64,000 nucleotides of DNA from JAOTZA01 sp965224065 (GCA_965224065.1 CBDCYF010000005.1:124001-188000); one strand, 5' to 3'; shown: positions 23,662 to 33,148, counted from the first letter of the stretch. Program-made: numbers and translations. Notes: generated by a model not told the origin, from the letters alone.

Positions 23662-24705
23662 GTGAAGCGCCCGATACGCGTGGGATTGATGGGGATCGGC
23701 CGGGTGGGCCGGAATCTCTTCCGGATCCTCTACAAGAACGAGGACATCCGGATCGTCGCAATCGACGAGATCGCCGACCACAAGACGATCGAGTATCTGA
23801 TCCGGTTCGACACGATTCTCGGCCCGTTCCCGGACGAGCTGAGCATCCGCGACGGGCATCTCTATGTCGCTGGCCGTCAGATCCCGATGTCGTCCTACGG
23901 AGATCCGGGAGAAGTACCGTGGAAGGACCTCGGGGTGGACATAGTCGTCGAAGCCGCCGGCAAGGAGCGGACTCGGGGGGAGATCGAGAAACACCTCGAA
24001 CAGGGGGCGGAGCGAGTCATTCTGTGCTCGCCGCCGGTCGATCCACCGGACCTGACCGTGGTCATGGGGGTCAACGACGGCGCCTTGGAGCCGGCGCACC
24101 GGATTGTCTCCAACGCGTCGTGTACCGCGCACTGCGCGGCGCCGATCGTCAAGATTCTCAACGAGGCCTTTGGTATCGACCGGGCCTTTCTCAGCACGGT
24201 CCACGCCTACTCCAACCAGCAGCGTCTGGCCGACGTTCCCTCGGCCGACCCGCGGCGTGGCCGCGCCGCCGCCGAGAACATCATCCCGCAGGAGACCAAT
24301 GCCGCCCAGATGGTCAGCGAGCTGCTGCCCGAGTTGGCCGGACGGATTTCGGGCAAGGCGATCAACGTCCCCATTCCCAACGGCTCGGTTGTGGATCTGG
24401 TGTGCTGGCACGCCAAGCCGGTGACCGAGACGGCGATCAACGAGGTCGTTCGCACCGCGGTCTCGAGCGACTGGCAGGGGATCGTCAACTACGAAGACGA
24501 TCCCATTGTGTCGAGCGACATCATCCACAGCCCCTACTCGAGCACTTTCGATTCGCTGGCCACCATGGTCCTCGGCGACAAGGTCTCGAAAACGCTGAGC
24601 TGGTACGACAACGGCTGGGGCTACGCTCACCGCGTGGTCGATTTGATCGGACGGCTCGCCGAGGTCGAAGGTGGCGGCAGCGGCGCGGGGAAGGAGGCCG
24701 CGTGA
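23662..24705 (+). CDS. Divergent GAPDH-like dehydrogenase
   Basis: A 347-residue protein of the glyceraldehyde-3-phosphate dehydrogenase family: NAD site VGLMGIGRVGRNLFRIL, catalytic Cys154 in SNASCTAHC and His181 in STVHAYSNQ, and SWYDNGWGYAHRVVDL at the end. Several phosphate-site residues differ from true GAPDH: CTTN is CTAH, the TGAA loop is TNAA, and the conserved Arg in the RVPxP strand is Asn235 (INVPIPNG). The adenosine-ribose Asp region is DEIAD in place of ND. It may use another aldehyde, or be regulatory. GTG start with AAGGAGGG 6 nt upstream; it overlaps the following GAPDH by one base. Confidence 0.8.
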   Translation: MKRPIRVGLMGIGRVGRNLFRILYKNEDIRIVAIDEIADHKTIEYLIRFDTILGPFPDELSIRDGHLYVAGRQIPMSSYGDPGEVPWKDLGVDIVVEAAGKERTRGEIEKHLEQGAERVILCSPPVDPPDLTVVMGVNDGALEPAHRIVSNASCTAHCAAPIVKILNEAFGIDRAFLSTVHAYSNQQRLADVPSADPRRGRAAAENIIPQETNAAQMVSELLPELAGRISGKAINVPIPNGSVVDLVCWHAKPVTETAINEVVRTAVSSDWQGIVNYEDDPIVSSDIIHSPYSSTFDSLATMVLGDKVSKTLSWYDNGWGYAHRVVDLIGRLAEVEGGGSGAGKEAA

Positions 24706-25733
24706 TGGAGGGCCCTGTCCGCGTCGGCATCAACGGCTTTGGCCGCATCGGGCGCGCCGTCTTTCGCATCTTGAGCGACCGGGACGACATCGAGGTGGTG
24801 GCGGTCAACGACCTCTTCGACAACGAGCAATTGGCGTACCTGCTGCGCTACGACACGGTGATGGGGCGCTTCGACAAGAGTGTACGGATCGAGGGCGACG
24901 TGATGCAGGTTGCCGACCGGGACGGGGGAGAGACGGATGCGGTCTCGATGACCGCAGAGCGCGATCCGGCGAAGCTCGCCTGGCGGGAGTACGGCGTCGA
25001 CGTGGTGGTCGAATCCACCGGTGTTTTTCGCACCCGTGAGCCTCTGGAGAAACACCTGGCCGCGGGAGCCCGAAAAGTCGTCCTGACCGTGCCGCCCAAG
25101 GATGAGATCGACTTTATGGCGGTCTTGGGGGTCAACGACGACCGATTGGAGGCCGGTCACCGGATCGTCTCCAATGCCTCGTGCACGACCAACTGCCTGG
25201 CGCCGCTGGCCAAGATCCTCGACGACGAATTCGGGTTCGAAGAGGGGCTGTTGACGACGGTTCACGCCTATACCAACGATCAGCGTCTGGCCGACGTGCC
25301 CCACCGCTCGATCCGGCGCAGCCGCGCGGCGGCCGAAAACATCATCCCGACGTCCACCGGCGCAGCGCGGGCGGTGGGGAAGGTCTTGCCCCATCTGGAC
25401 GGCCGTCTCGACGGCATCGCCATGCGGGTGCCGGTGCCCGACGGCTCGATCGTGGATCTGGTCTGCCGTCTGGAGAAGAAGGTCGGTTGTGGTGAGGTCA
25501 ACCGGGCGGTCCGCCGGGCGGCCGACGGGCCGATGAAGAGGATCGTCGAGTACAGCGAGGACCCGCTGGTGTCGAGCGACATCATCGGCAATCCTCACTC
25601 GTCGGTCTTTGATTCCCTCTCGACGTCGAGCTGCGAGAACGGCTGGGTGCGAGTGGTGTCGTGGTACGACAACGAGTGGGGCTATTCGAACCGGGTCGCC
25701 GACCTGATCGAGCGTATCGCCGCGCTCGGCTAA
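24705..25733 (+). CDS. gap: Glyceraldehyde-3-phosphate dehydrogenase (type I)
   Basis: A 342-residue canonical GAPDH. NAD-binding VGINGFGRIGRAVFRIL, Asp in VAVNDLFD (NAD preference), catalytic Cys160 in SNASCTTNC, His187 in TTVHAYTND, TGAA loop (TSTGAARAVG), and Arg241 in AMRVPVPDG. ATG at 24705 is 7 nt after AAGGAGG and overlaps the stop of the preceding divergent paralogue (TGATG), so both are co-translated. It performs the oxidative phosphorylation step of glycolysis or the reverse in gluconeogenesis. A hairpin with an A/T-rich base follows the stop. Confidence 0.93.
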   Translation: MEGPVRVGINGFGRIGRAVFRILSDRDDIEVVAVNDLFDNEQLAYLLRYDTVMGRFDKSVRIEGDVMQVADRDGGETDAVSMTAERDPAKLAWREYGVDVVVESTGVFRTREPLEKHLAAGARKVVLTVPPKDEIDFMAVLGVNDDRLEAGHRIVSNASCTTNCLAPLAKILDDEFGFEEGLLTTVHAYTNDQRLADVPHRSIRRSRAAAENIIPTSTGAARAVGKVLPHLDGRLDGIAMRVPVPDGSIVDLVCRLEKKVGCGEVNRAVRRAADGPMKRIVEYSEDPLVSSDIIGNPHSSVFDSLSTSSCENGWVRVVSWYDNEWGYSNRVADLIERIAALG

Positions 25734-25755
25734 AACGGGGACCGTCCCCTTTTTA
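25731..25755. terminator. Bidirectional REP-like hairpin between gap and smc
   Basis: AAAA-C-GGGGAC-C-GTCCCC-TTTTT: GC stem flanked by A and T runs, able to terminate in both directions between the convergent gap and smc genes. Closely similar to the hairpin at 55258-55281. Confidence 0.7.
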
Positions 25756-25759
25756 GAGG

Positions 25760-28700
25760 CTAGCCGGCTGCGGCCAGGGCCGGCTCGGCGGCCGGCTGGA
25801 TGTCGTCAAGCTCGACCGAGACCAGCGCCGAGACCCCCCGCTCCTGCATGGTGACGCCGTAGAGCCGGGTCGAAGCTTCCATCGTCAGCTTGTTGTGGGT
25901 GATGACCACAAACTGGGTCTCATGCGACATCTGCTTGAGGATCTCGACAAAGCGAAGCGTGTTGACGTCGTCGAGCGGCGCGTCGACCTCGTCCAGGATG
26001 CAGAAAGGTGACGGCTTGGTGCGGAAGAGGGCGAAGAGAAGGGCGATGGCGGTGAGCGCCTTTTCGCCACCGGAGAGCAGCATGATGTTCTGCAGTTTCT
26101 TGCCCGGCGGCCGGGCCACGATCTCGATACCGCTCTCGAGCGGATCGTCTTCGTCCAGCAGGCGCATCTCCGCCTGACCACCCCGGAAAAGCTGCGAGTA
26201 GATGCGGCCAAAGCTCTCGTTGGTCTCGAGAAAGGTCTTAAGAAACCGCTCGCTCGAGGTGGCGTTGATCTCACGGATGGTCTGCCGCAGGCTCTCGACC
26301 GATGCGGCCACGTCGCCGCGCTGCTCGGCCAGGAACTTGTGGCGCTCCTCCTGTTCGGAAAACTCCTCGGCAGCCAGCAGATTGACCGGACCGGTGCGGT
26401 CGATCTGGTCCTTGAGCCGCTGCAAGTCGGCTTCCCGCTCGGCCAGTTCCGGCGGCGCCTCCTCGGGGGCTTCCGGCAGCGAGTTGTCAAAGTGCTCGCG
26501 ATATTGCTCGTCGAGATGCTCGATGTCCTGTTTGAGAGCCGCCTCCTCGACCCGTAGCTCGGCGGTCTCGGCCCTCACCCCGTCGCGCTCTTCGCGTTGC
26601 ATCTCGATGCGGGTCTCGAGCTCGCGCAGCTCGGAGCGCTTGACATCGAGCTTTTCTTGGCGTCCCAGGACGTCTTCTTGGGCGGCCGAGCGCTCCTCCA
26701 GCGAGCGTTGCAGGTTGCCCTCGGCTTCGACGATCGCGGCTTCCACCTCGCTTTCGCGCTGGCCCAGTCGGCCCCGCTCGAGCTCCCAGCCGGCGAGAAA
26801 TTCGTCGCCTTCGGCGATCTCGCGCTCCAGACGGGCGCGCTCGCGATGGTGCGACTCCAGACGCTCTTTGAGCAGATCCAGCCGGCCTCGGTGGCTGACC
26901 TCGGACGTGCGAACCGACTCGCGCTCGGCCCGCGCCTCCTCGACGCCGGCCTGGCTGCGGTCGAACTGGGCCTCGAGGTCTTCATGGAGTTTTTTCTGGC
27001 GGCCGAGCTCTTGTTCAAGCTGTTCCGTGCGCTCGGCTACCAGGGCCAGCGCGCTTTCGAGCTCGCCCTGCTCGCTGTGGACCGTGTGGTGCTCGATCGA
27101 ATACCGGCGCTCCCGTGCCTCCAGATCCTCGCGACGGGCTTCGGCGACCGCCAGCTCGCGGTGCAGCTCGGCCAGCTCTGCTTCGGCTGCGCACTTGGTC
27201 TCCTCGCCGTCGGCGATCTTGGCGGAGAGCTCGTCCTTTTTCGATTCGAGCTCGGCTAGGCGCCCCTCCAGTGGCGGAATCTTCTGCTGCAGCTCGGTCA
27301 GCTCGCGGGACAGCAGAAGGGAGCCCGGCTGCGCGTGCTCACTCCGGACGTGAAGGGTGCCCGCCTGGGCCCACATGCGCTCGCGGCTGACAAAGGCCAC
27401 GCCGGGGTAGCGGCGCGCCAGCCTGCGGGCATCGGCGCGGGTTTCGACCAGATAGGCGGGTGGTAGGGCCCGTACGAGCTCTTGGGGCAAGCCGAGCGCC
27501 TCGGGGAGGAAGGAATGCACCGCCGGGTCTTGAATATGGCGCGGCTCGTCGCCGTCGCCGACTTCGAGCAGCCGCCCATCGGCTCCGGCGGCGGCCAGCC
27601 GGCCCGCGAGGTCGAGGGCATCGTCGCCGGGAGAGAGAACGACGGCGTCCGCCAGCCGGCCGAGATACAGATCGAGGCTGTGCTCCCAGCCGGGGGGTAC
27701 GCGGACGCGGTCGCTGAGAAAATCGGGATCTCCCAGCCCGGCTTCGCGGAAGATCTCCTGCGTTCTCTGGCGACGCTCGGCTTGGGCTTCCTCGAGACCC
27801 AGCAGCAGATCTCTCCGCTGCCCGGCGGCGGCCAGCCGGGAGGTGAGCTCGGCGCGCTCCTCGTCCACCGCAACCCGTCGGGTGTCGAGCTCCTCGAGAC
27901 GGCTCGAGAGCTGGTCGAGTTCCCCCTGTTGGGAACGCGATTGCCGTTCGAGGGCGCTGTGTCGCGTCGTTGCTTCTTCGAGCCGTCGCGCCACCTCTTG
28001 CCGCTCGCGCAGCTTCTCGGCCAACTCTTCGGCGAGGTGCTTTTTGCGCAGGTCGCCCTTCTCGCGCTCGACCTGTTCCTGGTGCAGCCGGTTGCGGAGC
28101 CCGTTGAGCGAGCCCATCGAAGCCAGCAGTCGTCCGCGCAGGGACTCCAGACGGCTCTCGGCGTCGGCGACCCGGCGCTCGACGACGTCGATTTGGCGCT
28201 CGTGCTCGGATACCCCGGAAGCCATCGAATCGCGCTCGCCGGCGAGGGCGCGGCTGTCTTCGCCCATCGCTTCGAGCGCCTGTCGCAGCTCGGCCAGCCG
28301 TTCTTGCCGGCTGCCCCCAAGGGCCGCTCCGGCGGTCAGGCGGTCGCGCAGCTCGTGGACCCGTTCGCGGGACCCCTTGATGAACTCCTGTTTGCCTTCG
28401 ATTTTTGCGGCCAGCTCGGCTTCACGGCGGTGCTCGCCGGCCAGCTCGCGGGCCAGCACGTCGAGCGTCTCGCGCTCCTCGGCGAGCGCGGCCTCGGTCT
28501 TCTGTAGCCCGGCCTCCAGACCCGCTTCCCGCTCGACGCGCTGCGCGATTCGGGCTTCCAGGTCCTTTTGACGCGAGGAAAACCGGCTCCAGCGGCCGAG
28601 AAGGACCTGGCTCAACAGCTCGTCGTATCGTTTTTTGCGCTTTTTAAACCGCCGGGCCGCGCCTGCCTGACGCTTGAGCGAGCGCAGACGCTTTTCGACC

Positions 28701-29293
28701 TCGGCCAGAATGTCGTCGAGTCGCGACAGGTTGCCGCGCGCTTCTTCGAGCTTGATCTCGGCAATCCGGCGACGCTCCTTGTAGCGTGTGACGCCGGCGG
28801 CCTCTTCCAGGAGCTGGCGGCGTTCCTGTGGCTTGCCCGACAGGATCATGCCGATCTTGCCCTGTTCGATCACCGAGTAGGCGCGCAGCCCGAGACCGGT
28901 GTCCATCAGCAAATCGCGGATGTCTTTGAGCCGGACCGTCTTGCCGTTCAGAAAGTACTGACTCTCACCGCTCCGGTGAACACGCCGCCCGATGGTCAGC
29001 TGACCGTCCTGGGCGTGCTCGAAAGACGACTCGGTGGTGAGGGAGAGCTCGACCTCCGCCAAACCCAAGGGTTTGCGCGATTCCGAGCCGGCAAAGATGA
29101 CGTCTTCCATCTTGCTGCCACGCAGGCTCTTGGCGCTGCGCTCACCCAGCACCCAGCACACCGCGTCACAGACGTTTGACTTGCCGCAGCCGTTGGGGCC
29201 GACGATGCCGGTCATCCCGCCCGAGAAATCGAGCGTCACGGGGTCGACAAACGACTTGAACCCGCGCAACTCCAGACGATCCAGCTTGAACAT
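25760..29293 (-). CDS. smc: Chromosome segregation protein SMC
   Basis: A 1177-residue SMC protein, normal length. N-terminal ATPase half with LELRGFKSFVDPVTLDF and Walker A GPNGCGKSN; two long coiled-coil arms (about 170-500 and 680-1010) around a hinge (about 510-670, with RVPPGWEHSLDLYLGRLADA); C-terminal half with the ABC signature LLSGGEKALTAIALLFAL and Walker B FCILDEVDAPLDD. ATG at 29293 (MFKLDRLELRG) is the family start; the frame is open upstream but meaningless. Loads onto DNA with ScpA/ScpB, not in this window. Divergent from the pyr operon and convergent with gap. Confidence 0.97.
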   Translation of the reverse strand: MFKLDRLELRGFKSFVDPVTLDFSGGMTGIVGPNGCGKSNVCDAVCWVLGERSAKSLRGSKMEDVIFAGSESRKPLGLAEVELSLTTESSFEHAQDGQLTIGRRVHRSGESQYFLNGKTVRLKDIRDLLMDTGLGLRAYSVIEQGKIGMILSGKPQERRQLLEEAAGVTRYKERRRIAEIKLEEARGNLSRLDDILAEVEKRLRSLKRQAGAARRFKKRKKRYDELLSQVLLGRWSRFSSRQKDLEARIAQRVEREAGLEAGLQKTEAALAEERETLDVLARELAGEHRREAELAAKIEGKQEFIKGSRERVHELRDRLTAGAALGGSRQERLAELRQALEAMGEDSRALAGERDSMASGVSEHERQIDVVERRVADAESRLESLRGRLLASMGSLNGLRNRLHQEQVEREKGDLRKKHLAEELAEKLRERQEVARRLEEATTRHSALERQSRSQQGELDQLSSRLEELDTRRVAVDEERAELTSRLAAAGQRRDLLLGLEEAQAERRQRTQEIFREAGLGDPDFLSDRVRVPPGWEHSLDLYLGRLADAVVLSPGDDALDLAGRLAAAGADGRLLEVGDGDEPRHIQDPAVHSFLPEALGLPQELVRALPPAYLVETRADARRLARRYPGVAFVSRERMWAQAGTLHVRSEHAQPGSLLLSRELTELQQKIPPLEGRLAELESKKDELSAKIADGEETKCAAEAELAELHRELAVAEARREDLEARERRYSIEHHTVHSEQGELESALALVAERTEQLEQELGRQKKLHEDLEAQFDRSQAGVEEARAERESVRTSEVSHRGRLDLLKERLESHHRERARLEREIAEGDEFLAGWELERGRLGQRESEVEAAIVEAEGNLQRSLEERSAAQEDVLGRQEKLDVKRSELRELETRIEMQREERDGVRAETAELRVEEAALKQDIEHLDEQYREHFDNSLPEAPEEAPPELAEREADLQRLKDQIDRTGPVNLLAAEEFSEQEERHKFLAEQRGDVAASVESLRQTIREINATSSERFLKTFLETNESFGRIYSQLFRGGQAEMRLLDEDDPLESGIEIVARPPGKKLQNIMLLSGGEKALTAIALLFALFRTKPSPFCILDEVDAPLDDVNTLRFVEILKQMSHETQFVVITHNKLTMEASTRLYGVTMQERGVSALVSVELDDIQPAAEPALAAAG

Positions 29294-29360
29294 TCTGTGA
29301 CCCGTGAAGGTGATCGAGACGGAGGCCTCTCTCGCGGCGCAAGATAGCAGAAACCCGCAC

Positions 29361-29384
29361 GAAACCACAAGGTTTTGTGGTTTC
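29361..29384. promoter_or_regulatory. Perfect 24-bp dyad in smc/pyrR divergent region
   Basis: GAAACCACAA-GGTT-TTGTGGTTTC: 10-bp perfect stem, 4-nt loop, located about 95 bp before the pyrR start and 68 bp before smc. It may be an operator or an RNA hairpin in the pyr leader. It has no U-tract and does not show the PyrR-binding loop consensus, so it is not an obvious pyr attenuator. Confidence 0.5.
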
Positions 29385-29456
29385 CGGGGCAAGAGGGCCA
29401 AGATATTGGGGTCGGGCGGGGCGTCGAAATTGACAGGCTGCGGCCACGCGCGTACC

Positions 29457-30029
29457 ATGCCGCGCGGATCCGGAGCCGTGGCTAGCCTCAAACCGAGACG
29501 CACCATCCTCGACGCCGCCCAGATGCGTCGCATCGTCCGGCGTATGGCCGGGCAGATCGTCGAGCTCAACGGAGGCGGCGACAACCTAATGCTGGTGGGG
29601 ATTCGAACGCGCGGCGTCCCGCTGGCCGAGGCGATCGCCGCCGAGATCGAGCGCATGGAGAGTCTCGAGGTCCCGGTGGGCGTCCTCGACATCACGCTCT
29701 ATCGCGACGATCTGTCGACGATCGCGCCCCAACCGGTAGTCAAGGAGACCCACTTTCCCAAGACGCTGAGCGATCTGGCGGTGGTGCTTTGCGACGACGT
29801 CCTCTACACCGGCCGAACCGTGCGTGCCGCACTCGACGCGTTGATCGACTACGGTCGTCCGCAGAAAGTGCAGTTGGCGGTACTGATCGATCGCGGTCAT
29901 CGTGAGCTGCCGATCCAGGCGGACGTGGTCGGCAAAAAGGTCCCAACCGCGGCGGACGAGGTGGTGGAGGTCCGATTCGACGTCACCGACGGCGTCGAGC
30001 GCGTCGAGATTCTGGAGAAGGTCGGGTGA
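29457..30029 (+). CDS. pyrR: Bifunctional pyr operon regulator / uracil phosphoribosyltransferase PyrR
   Basis: About 190 residues. PRTase fold with the PRPP loop VLCDDVLYTGRTVRAALDAL, flexible-loop region DITLYRDDLSTI and LIDRGHRELPIQADVVGKKVPT, all typical of PyrR. It senses UMP and in many bacteria attenuates pyr transcription by binding the leader RNA, with a weak UPRTase side activity. ATG at 29457 or GTG at 29478 are both possible starts (the latter gives the usual 183 residues). It overlaps pyrB by GTGA, placing it first in the pyrimidine operon. Confidence 0.92.
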   Translation: MPRGSGAVASLKPRRTILDAAQMRRIVRRMAGQIVELNGGGDNLMLVGIRTRGVPLAEAIAAEIERMESLEVPVGVLDITLYRDDLSTIAPQPVVKETHFPKTLSDLAVVLCDDVLYTGRTVRAALDALIDYGRPQKVQLAVLIDRGHRELPIQADVVGKKVPTAADEVVEVRFDVTDGVERVEILEKVG

Positions 30030-30961
30030 ACGGCTGGCGACGAAAGGATCTGTTGACGATCGCAGACCTTTCGTCGGACGAGATCCTGCTGATCCTGGAC
30101 ACCGCCGAGTCGCTGCGTGAGATCTCCAGCCGGCCGGTCAAAAAGGTCCCGACCCTCCGCGGCAAGACGGTAGTCAACCTCTTTTTTGAGCCGTCGACCC
30201 GCACCCGGTCGAGTTTTGAGATCGCCGAGAAGCGGCTTTCCGCCGACAGCATCAATTTCTCGACCAAGACGTCCGGTCTGGTCAAGGGCGAGAGCCTGGT
30301 CGATACCGCGCTCAACCTGCAGGCTATGGCTCCCGATCTCATCGTCATCCGGCATGGGCACCCGGGCGTGCCGCAGATGCTTGCCGGCCGGATCGCGGCC
30401 GGGGTCATCAACGCCGGCGACGGAGCTCACGAGCATCCGACCCAGGCCCTACTCGACGCATTGACTATCCGTCAGCGCAAGGGACGGATCGAAGGTCTCA
30501 AGATCGGCATCGTCGGCGACATCGAGCACAGCCGGGTGGTGCGCTCCAACATCCATCTCCTGACCAAGCTCGGCGCTTCGGTGACGGTGGGCGGCCCGCG
30601 GACGATGATGCCGGCCGGTCTCGACAAGCTGGGCGTCCAGGTGGCGTACGACCTCGAAGAGACCATCCACCGCGCCGACGTCATCATGATGCTGCGGGTG
30701 CAGCTCGAGCGCCAGAGTCGCGTCCGGTTCCCGTCCGTGCGGGAGTACTGTGGCCTCTTTGGACTCACTCGGGAGCGCCTGAAGGCGGCCAAACGGGGCG
30801 CGATCATTCTCCACCCCGGGCCGATGAATCGCGGGGTGGAGATCGCGAGCGACGTGGCCGACGGCCCCTACTCGGTGATCCTCGAGCAGGTTTCCAACGG
30901 CGTCGCCGTGCGCATGGCGGTCCTCTATTTGCTGTCCGGGGTGCACGGGGAAGACGGATGA
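30026..30961 (+). CDS. pyrB: Aspartate carbamoyltransferase catalytic subunit
   Basis: A 311-residue ATCase chain joining carbamoyl phosphate and aspartate in pyrimidine synthesis. Carbamoyl-phosphate site FFEPSTRTRSSFE, HPTQALLDALT, the aspartate-loop segment MMLRVQLERQS, and HPGPMNRGVEI are all intact. GTG start overlapping pyrR stop; ATG of pyrC overlaps its own stop. No pyrI regulatory chain is present, as in other PyrR-type operons. Confidence 0.96.
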   Translation: MNGWRRKDLLTIADLSSDEILLILDTAESLREISSRPVKKVPTLRGKTVVNLFFEPSTRTRSSFEIAEKRLSADSINFSTKTSGLVKGESLVDTALNLQAMAPDLIVIRHGHPGVPQMLAGRIAAGVINAGDGAHEHPTQALLDALTIRQRKGRIEGLKIGIVGDIEHSRVVRSNIHLLTKLGASVTVGGPRTMMPAGLDKLGVQVAYDLEETIHRADVIMMLRVQLERQSRVRFPSVREYCGLFGLTRERLKAAKRGAIILHPGPMNRGVEIASDVADGPYSVILEQVSNGVAVRMAVLYLLSGVHGEDG

Positions 30962-32238
30962 AGCTACTGATCCAGGGGGGGCGGCTGGTCGATCCGTCGA
31001 GCGACCGGGACGGTCGTTTCGACCTGCTGATCGAAGACGGACGGGTGGCCAAGGTCGCCGAGTCGATCAAGGCCCGCCGCGGGGTCGAAGTGCTCGACGC
31101 CTCGAGACTCGTGGTCGCGCCGGGGCTGATCGACATGCACGTCCATCTGCGCGAGCCGGGGCAGGAATACAAGGAGACGGTCGAGAGCGGCACCCGTTCG
31201 GCGGCCGCGGGTGGGTTTACCGCCGTCGCCTGTATGCCCAACACCGACCCGGTGAACGACAACCGGTCGGTCACCGAGAGGATCGTTGCCGAAGCCGAGC
31301 GTCACGGGTACGCGCGGGTCTACCCGATCGGGGCGGTGAGCAAGGAGCAGAAGGGCGAAGAGCTCGCCGAGGTCGGTGACATGGTCGCGGGTGGTGTGGT
31401 CGCTCTCTCGGACGACGGCTTCCCGGTGGAGTGCACCGAGCTCATGCGACGAGCGCTCGAGTACAGTCGGCATTTCGACCTCCCGGTGGTTCAACACGCC
31501 GAGGATTTGAGTTTGGGAACCGGCGGGGTGATGCACGAGGGCGAGTACTCGACCCGCCTCGGCCTGCCCGGGCTGCCCGGCGCCGCCGAGGACATCATGG
31601 TGGCGCGGGACATCCTGCTGCAACAGGACTGTGGCGGCCGGTACCACGTGGCGCATCTGTCCACGGCTCGCAGCCTGGAGCTGGTGCGGCGGGCCAAAGC
31701 GCGGGGTCAGACGGTGACCTGCGAGGTCACGCCTCACCATCTGTTGACGACCGATCGGGAGGTCTACGCGTCCGGGCTGTCGACCGCGACCAAGATGAAG
31801 CCGCCGCTGCGCTCCGAGTCGGACCGGGCGGCGCTCGTGGAAGGTCTGGCCGACGGCACGATCGACGCGATCGCCAGTGATCACGCCCCACACCACGCCG
31901 ACGAGAAGGACGTGGAATTCAGCCTGGCGCCGTTTGGCATTGTGGGTCTCGAAACCACTGTGAGTCTATGTCTGGACCGCCTGGTGCGGCCGGGTCTGGT
32001 CTCGCTCGCGCGTCTGATCGAGCTGTTGTCCACCGGGCCCGCGAGAGTCCTCGGGGTCGACGGCGGAAGTCTTGCCGAGGGGAGCCGGGCCGATGTCACG
32101 CTGCTGGCGCTCGACCGCCGTCTGACGGTCCGCGCCGCGAAGTTCCTCGGCAAGGGCCGCAACACGCCGTTTGAAGGTTGGAAGCTGCGGGGGCGTCCGG
32201 TGGGAACACTGCTGGCCGGCCGCCGGGTGGCCCCTTGA
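30958..32238 (+). CDS. pyrC: Dihydroorotase
   Basis: A 426-residue type I dihydroorotase. Metal ligands in DMHVHLREPGQEYKE, NTDPVNDN for the substrate-side Asn, HAEDLSL, HLSTARSLELVRRAK and the catalytic Asp in DAIASDHAPHH. ATG overlaps pyrB as ATGA. Type I enzymes may be active alone or with ATCase; the close coupling to pyrB fits a complex. Confidence 0.95.
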   Translation: MKLLIQGGRLVDPSSDRDGRFDLLIEDGRVAKVAESIKARRGVEVLDASRLVVAPGLIDMHVHLREPGQEYKETVESGTRSAAAGGFTAVACMPNTDPVNDNRSVTERIVAEAERHGYARVYPIGAVSKEQKGEELAEVGDMVAGGVVALSDDGFPVECTELMRRALEYSRHFDLPVVQHAEDLSLGTGGVMHEGEYSTRLGLPGLPGAAEDIMVARDILLQQDCGGRYHVAHLSTARSLELVRRAKARGQTVTCEVTPHHLLTTDREVYASGLSTATKMKPPLRSESDRAALVEGLADGTIDAIASDHAPHHADEKDVEFSLAPFGIVGLETTVSLCLDRLVRPGLVSLARLIELLSTGPARVLGVDGGSLAEGSRADVTLLALDRRLTVRAAKFLGKGRNTPFEGWKLRGRPVGTLLAGRRVAP

Positions 32239-33065
32239 GCGGCGGGGAGCTTCGCCGAGCGGCCGAACAAGCCGCCCGGCGGGCCGGAGAAGTGCTGCGG
32301 GGCTTTTTTCGCCAGGGCTCGCTCGAGGTCAGTGCCAAGGCCGAGCATGATTTTGTGACCGCGGCCGACCGGGCGGCCGAGGAGACGCTGGTGGCGTGGA
32401 TTCACCGCCGTTTCCCGGACCACCGGATCCTCACCGAGGAGGCCGGCGAGGTTGGCGGGGATGGGTCGGACGATCGAGCGGGTGTCGAGTGGATCATCGA
32501 TCCGCTGGACGGCACGACCAACTTTTTGCAGGGGCTGCCGGTCTACGCCGTGTCGCTGGCCTGCCGCCTCGAAGGCCGGACGGTTGCGGGAGTGATCTAC
32601 GAGCCCGAGCGGGACGAGCTCTTCAGCGCCGCGCTGGAAGCAGGCGCGACGTGGAACGATCGCCCGATCCGGGTCTCGGGCCGCTCGGGTCTGGCCGGAG
32701 GGTTTCTCGCCACCGGTTTTCCGTTTAAGGAGAGGCAAGCGCTTCCCACGTACCTGCGCGTCTTCGCCGACGTCTTTCTGGCGGCCAAGGCGGTGCGGCG
32801 GTGCGGTGCGGCAGCGCTCGATCTGGCCTACACCGCGGCGGGGGTCTTTGATGGCTTTTTCGAGTTCGGGCTGGCGCCGTGGGACGTGGCCGCCGGCGGG
32901 CTGCTGGTGCAAGAGGCCGGTGGCGTGACGAGCGACCTGGACGGGGGTGATCGGTTTCTCGAGACCGGGAACATCCTCGCGGGCTCCTCGGGCGTTCACG
33001 CCGGGCTTCTGGAAATCGCTTCGCGCCATGCTTCCGAGAGCACCCTGGAAGCGTTGATCGGCTGA
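32235..33065 (+). CDS. Inositol-1-monophosphatase family phosphatase
   Basis: A 276-residue Mg2+-dependent sugar phosphatase. Motifs: EEAGEVGG, WIIDPLDGTTNFLQG (metal-binding Asp pair) and the final WDVAAGGLLVQEAGG. TTG at 32235 is chosen because it overlaps the pyrC stop as TTGA and gives the right length. Substrates of the family include inositol-1-phosphate, histidinol phosphate, fructose-1,6-bisphosphate and 3'-phosphoadenosine 5'-phosphate; the sequence does not tell which. Its place at the end of the pyr operon is not explained by pathway. Confidence 0.88.
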   Translation: MSGGELRRAAEQAARRAGEVLRGFFRQGSLEVSAKAEHDFVTAADRAAEETLVAWIHRRFPDHRILTEEAGEVGGDGSDDRAGVEWIIDPLDGTTNFLQGLPVYAVSLACRLEGRTVAGVIYEPERDELFSAALEAGATWNDRPIRVSGRSGLAGGFLATGFPFKERQALPTYLRVFADVFLAAKAVRRCGAAALDLAYTAAGVFDGFFEFGLAPWDVAAGGLLVQEAGGVTSDLDGGDRFLETGNILAGSSGVHAGLLEIASRHASESTLEALIG

Positions 33066-33081
33066 CCCAAAGCGCGATCCG

Positions 33082-33096
33082 CCTCCTTCGAGGAGG
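33082..33096 (+). terminator. Hairpin after pyr operon
   Basis: CCTCCT-TCG-AGGAGG perfect stem 17 bp after the inositol-phosphatase stop; no U-tract. Weak terminator candidate for the pyr operon. Confidence 0.4.
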
Positions 33097-33148
33097 GTGA
33101 GAAGCGACACACTCCGGCGGTTTGGATCGTGCTAGGGTTTGCCGCGAC

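Noticed and set aside
26202..27353. 383-codon Ser/Arg-rich open frame opposite smc
   Set aside because: Low-complexity shadow of the Glu-rich coiled coil of SMC in the complementary frame.
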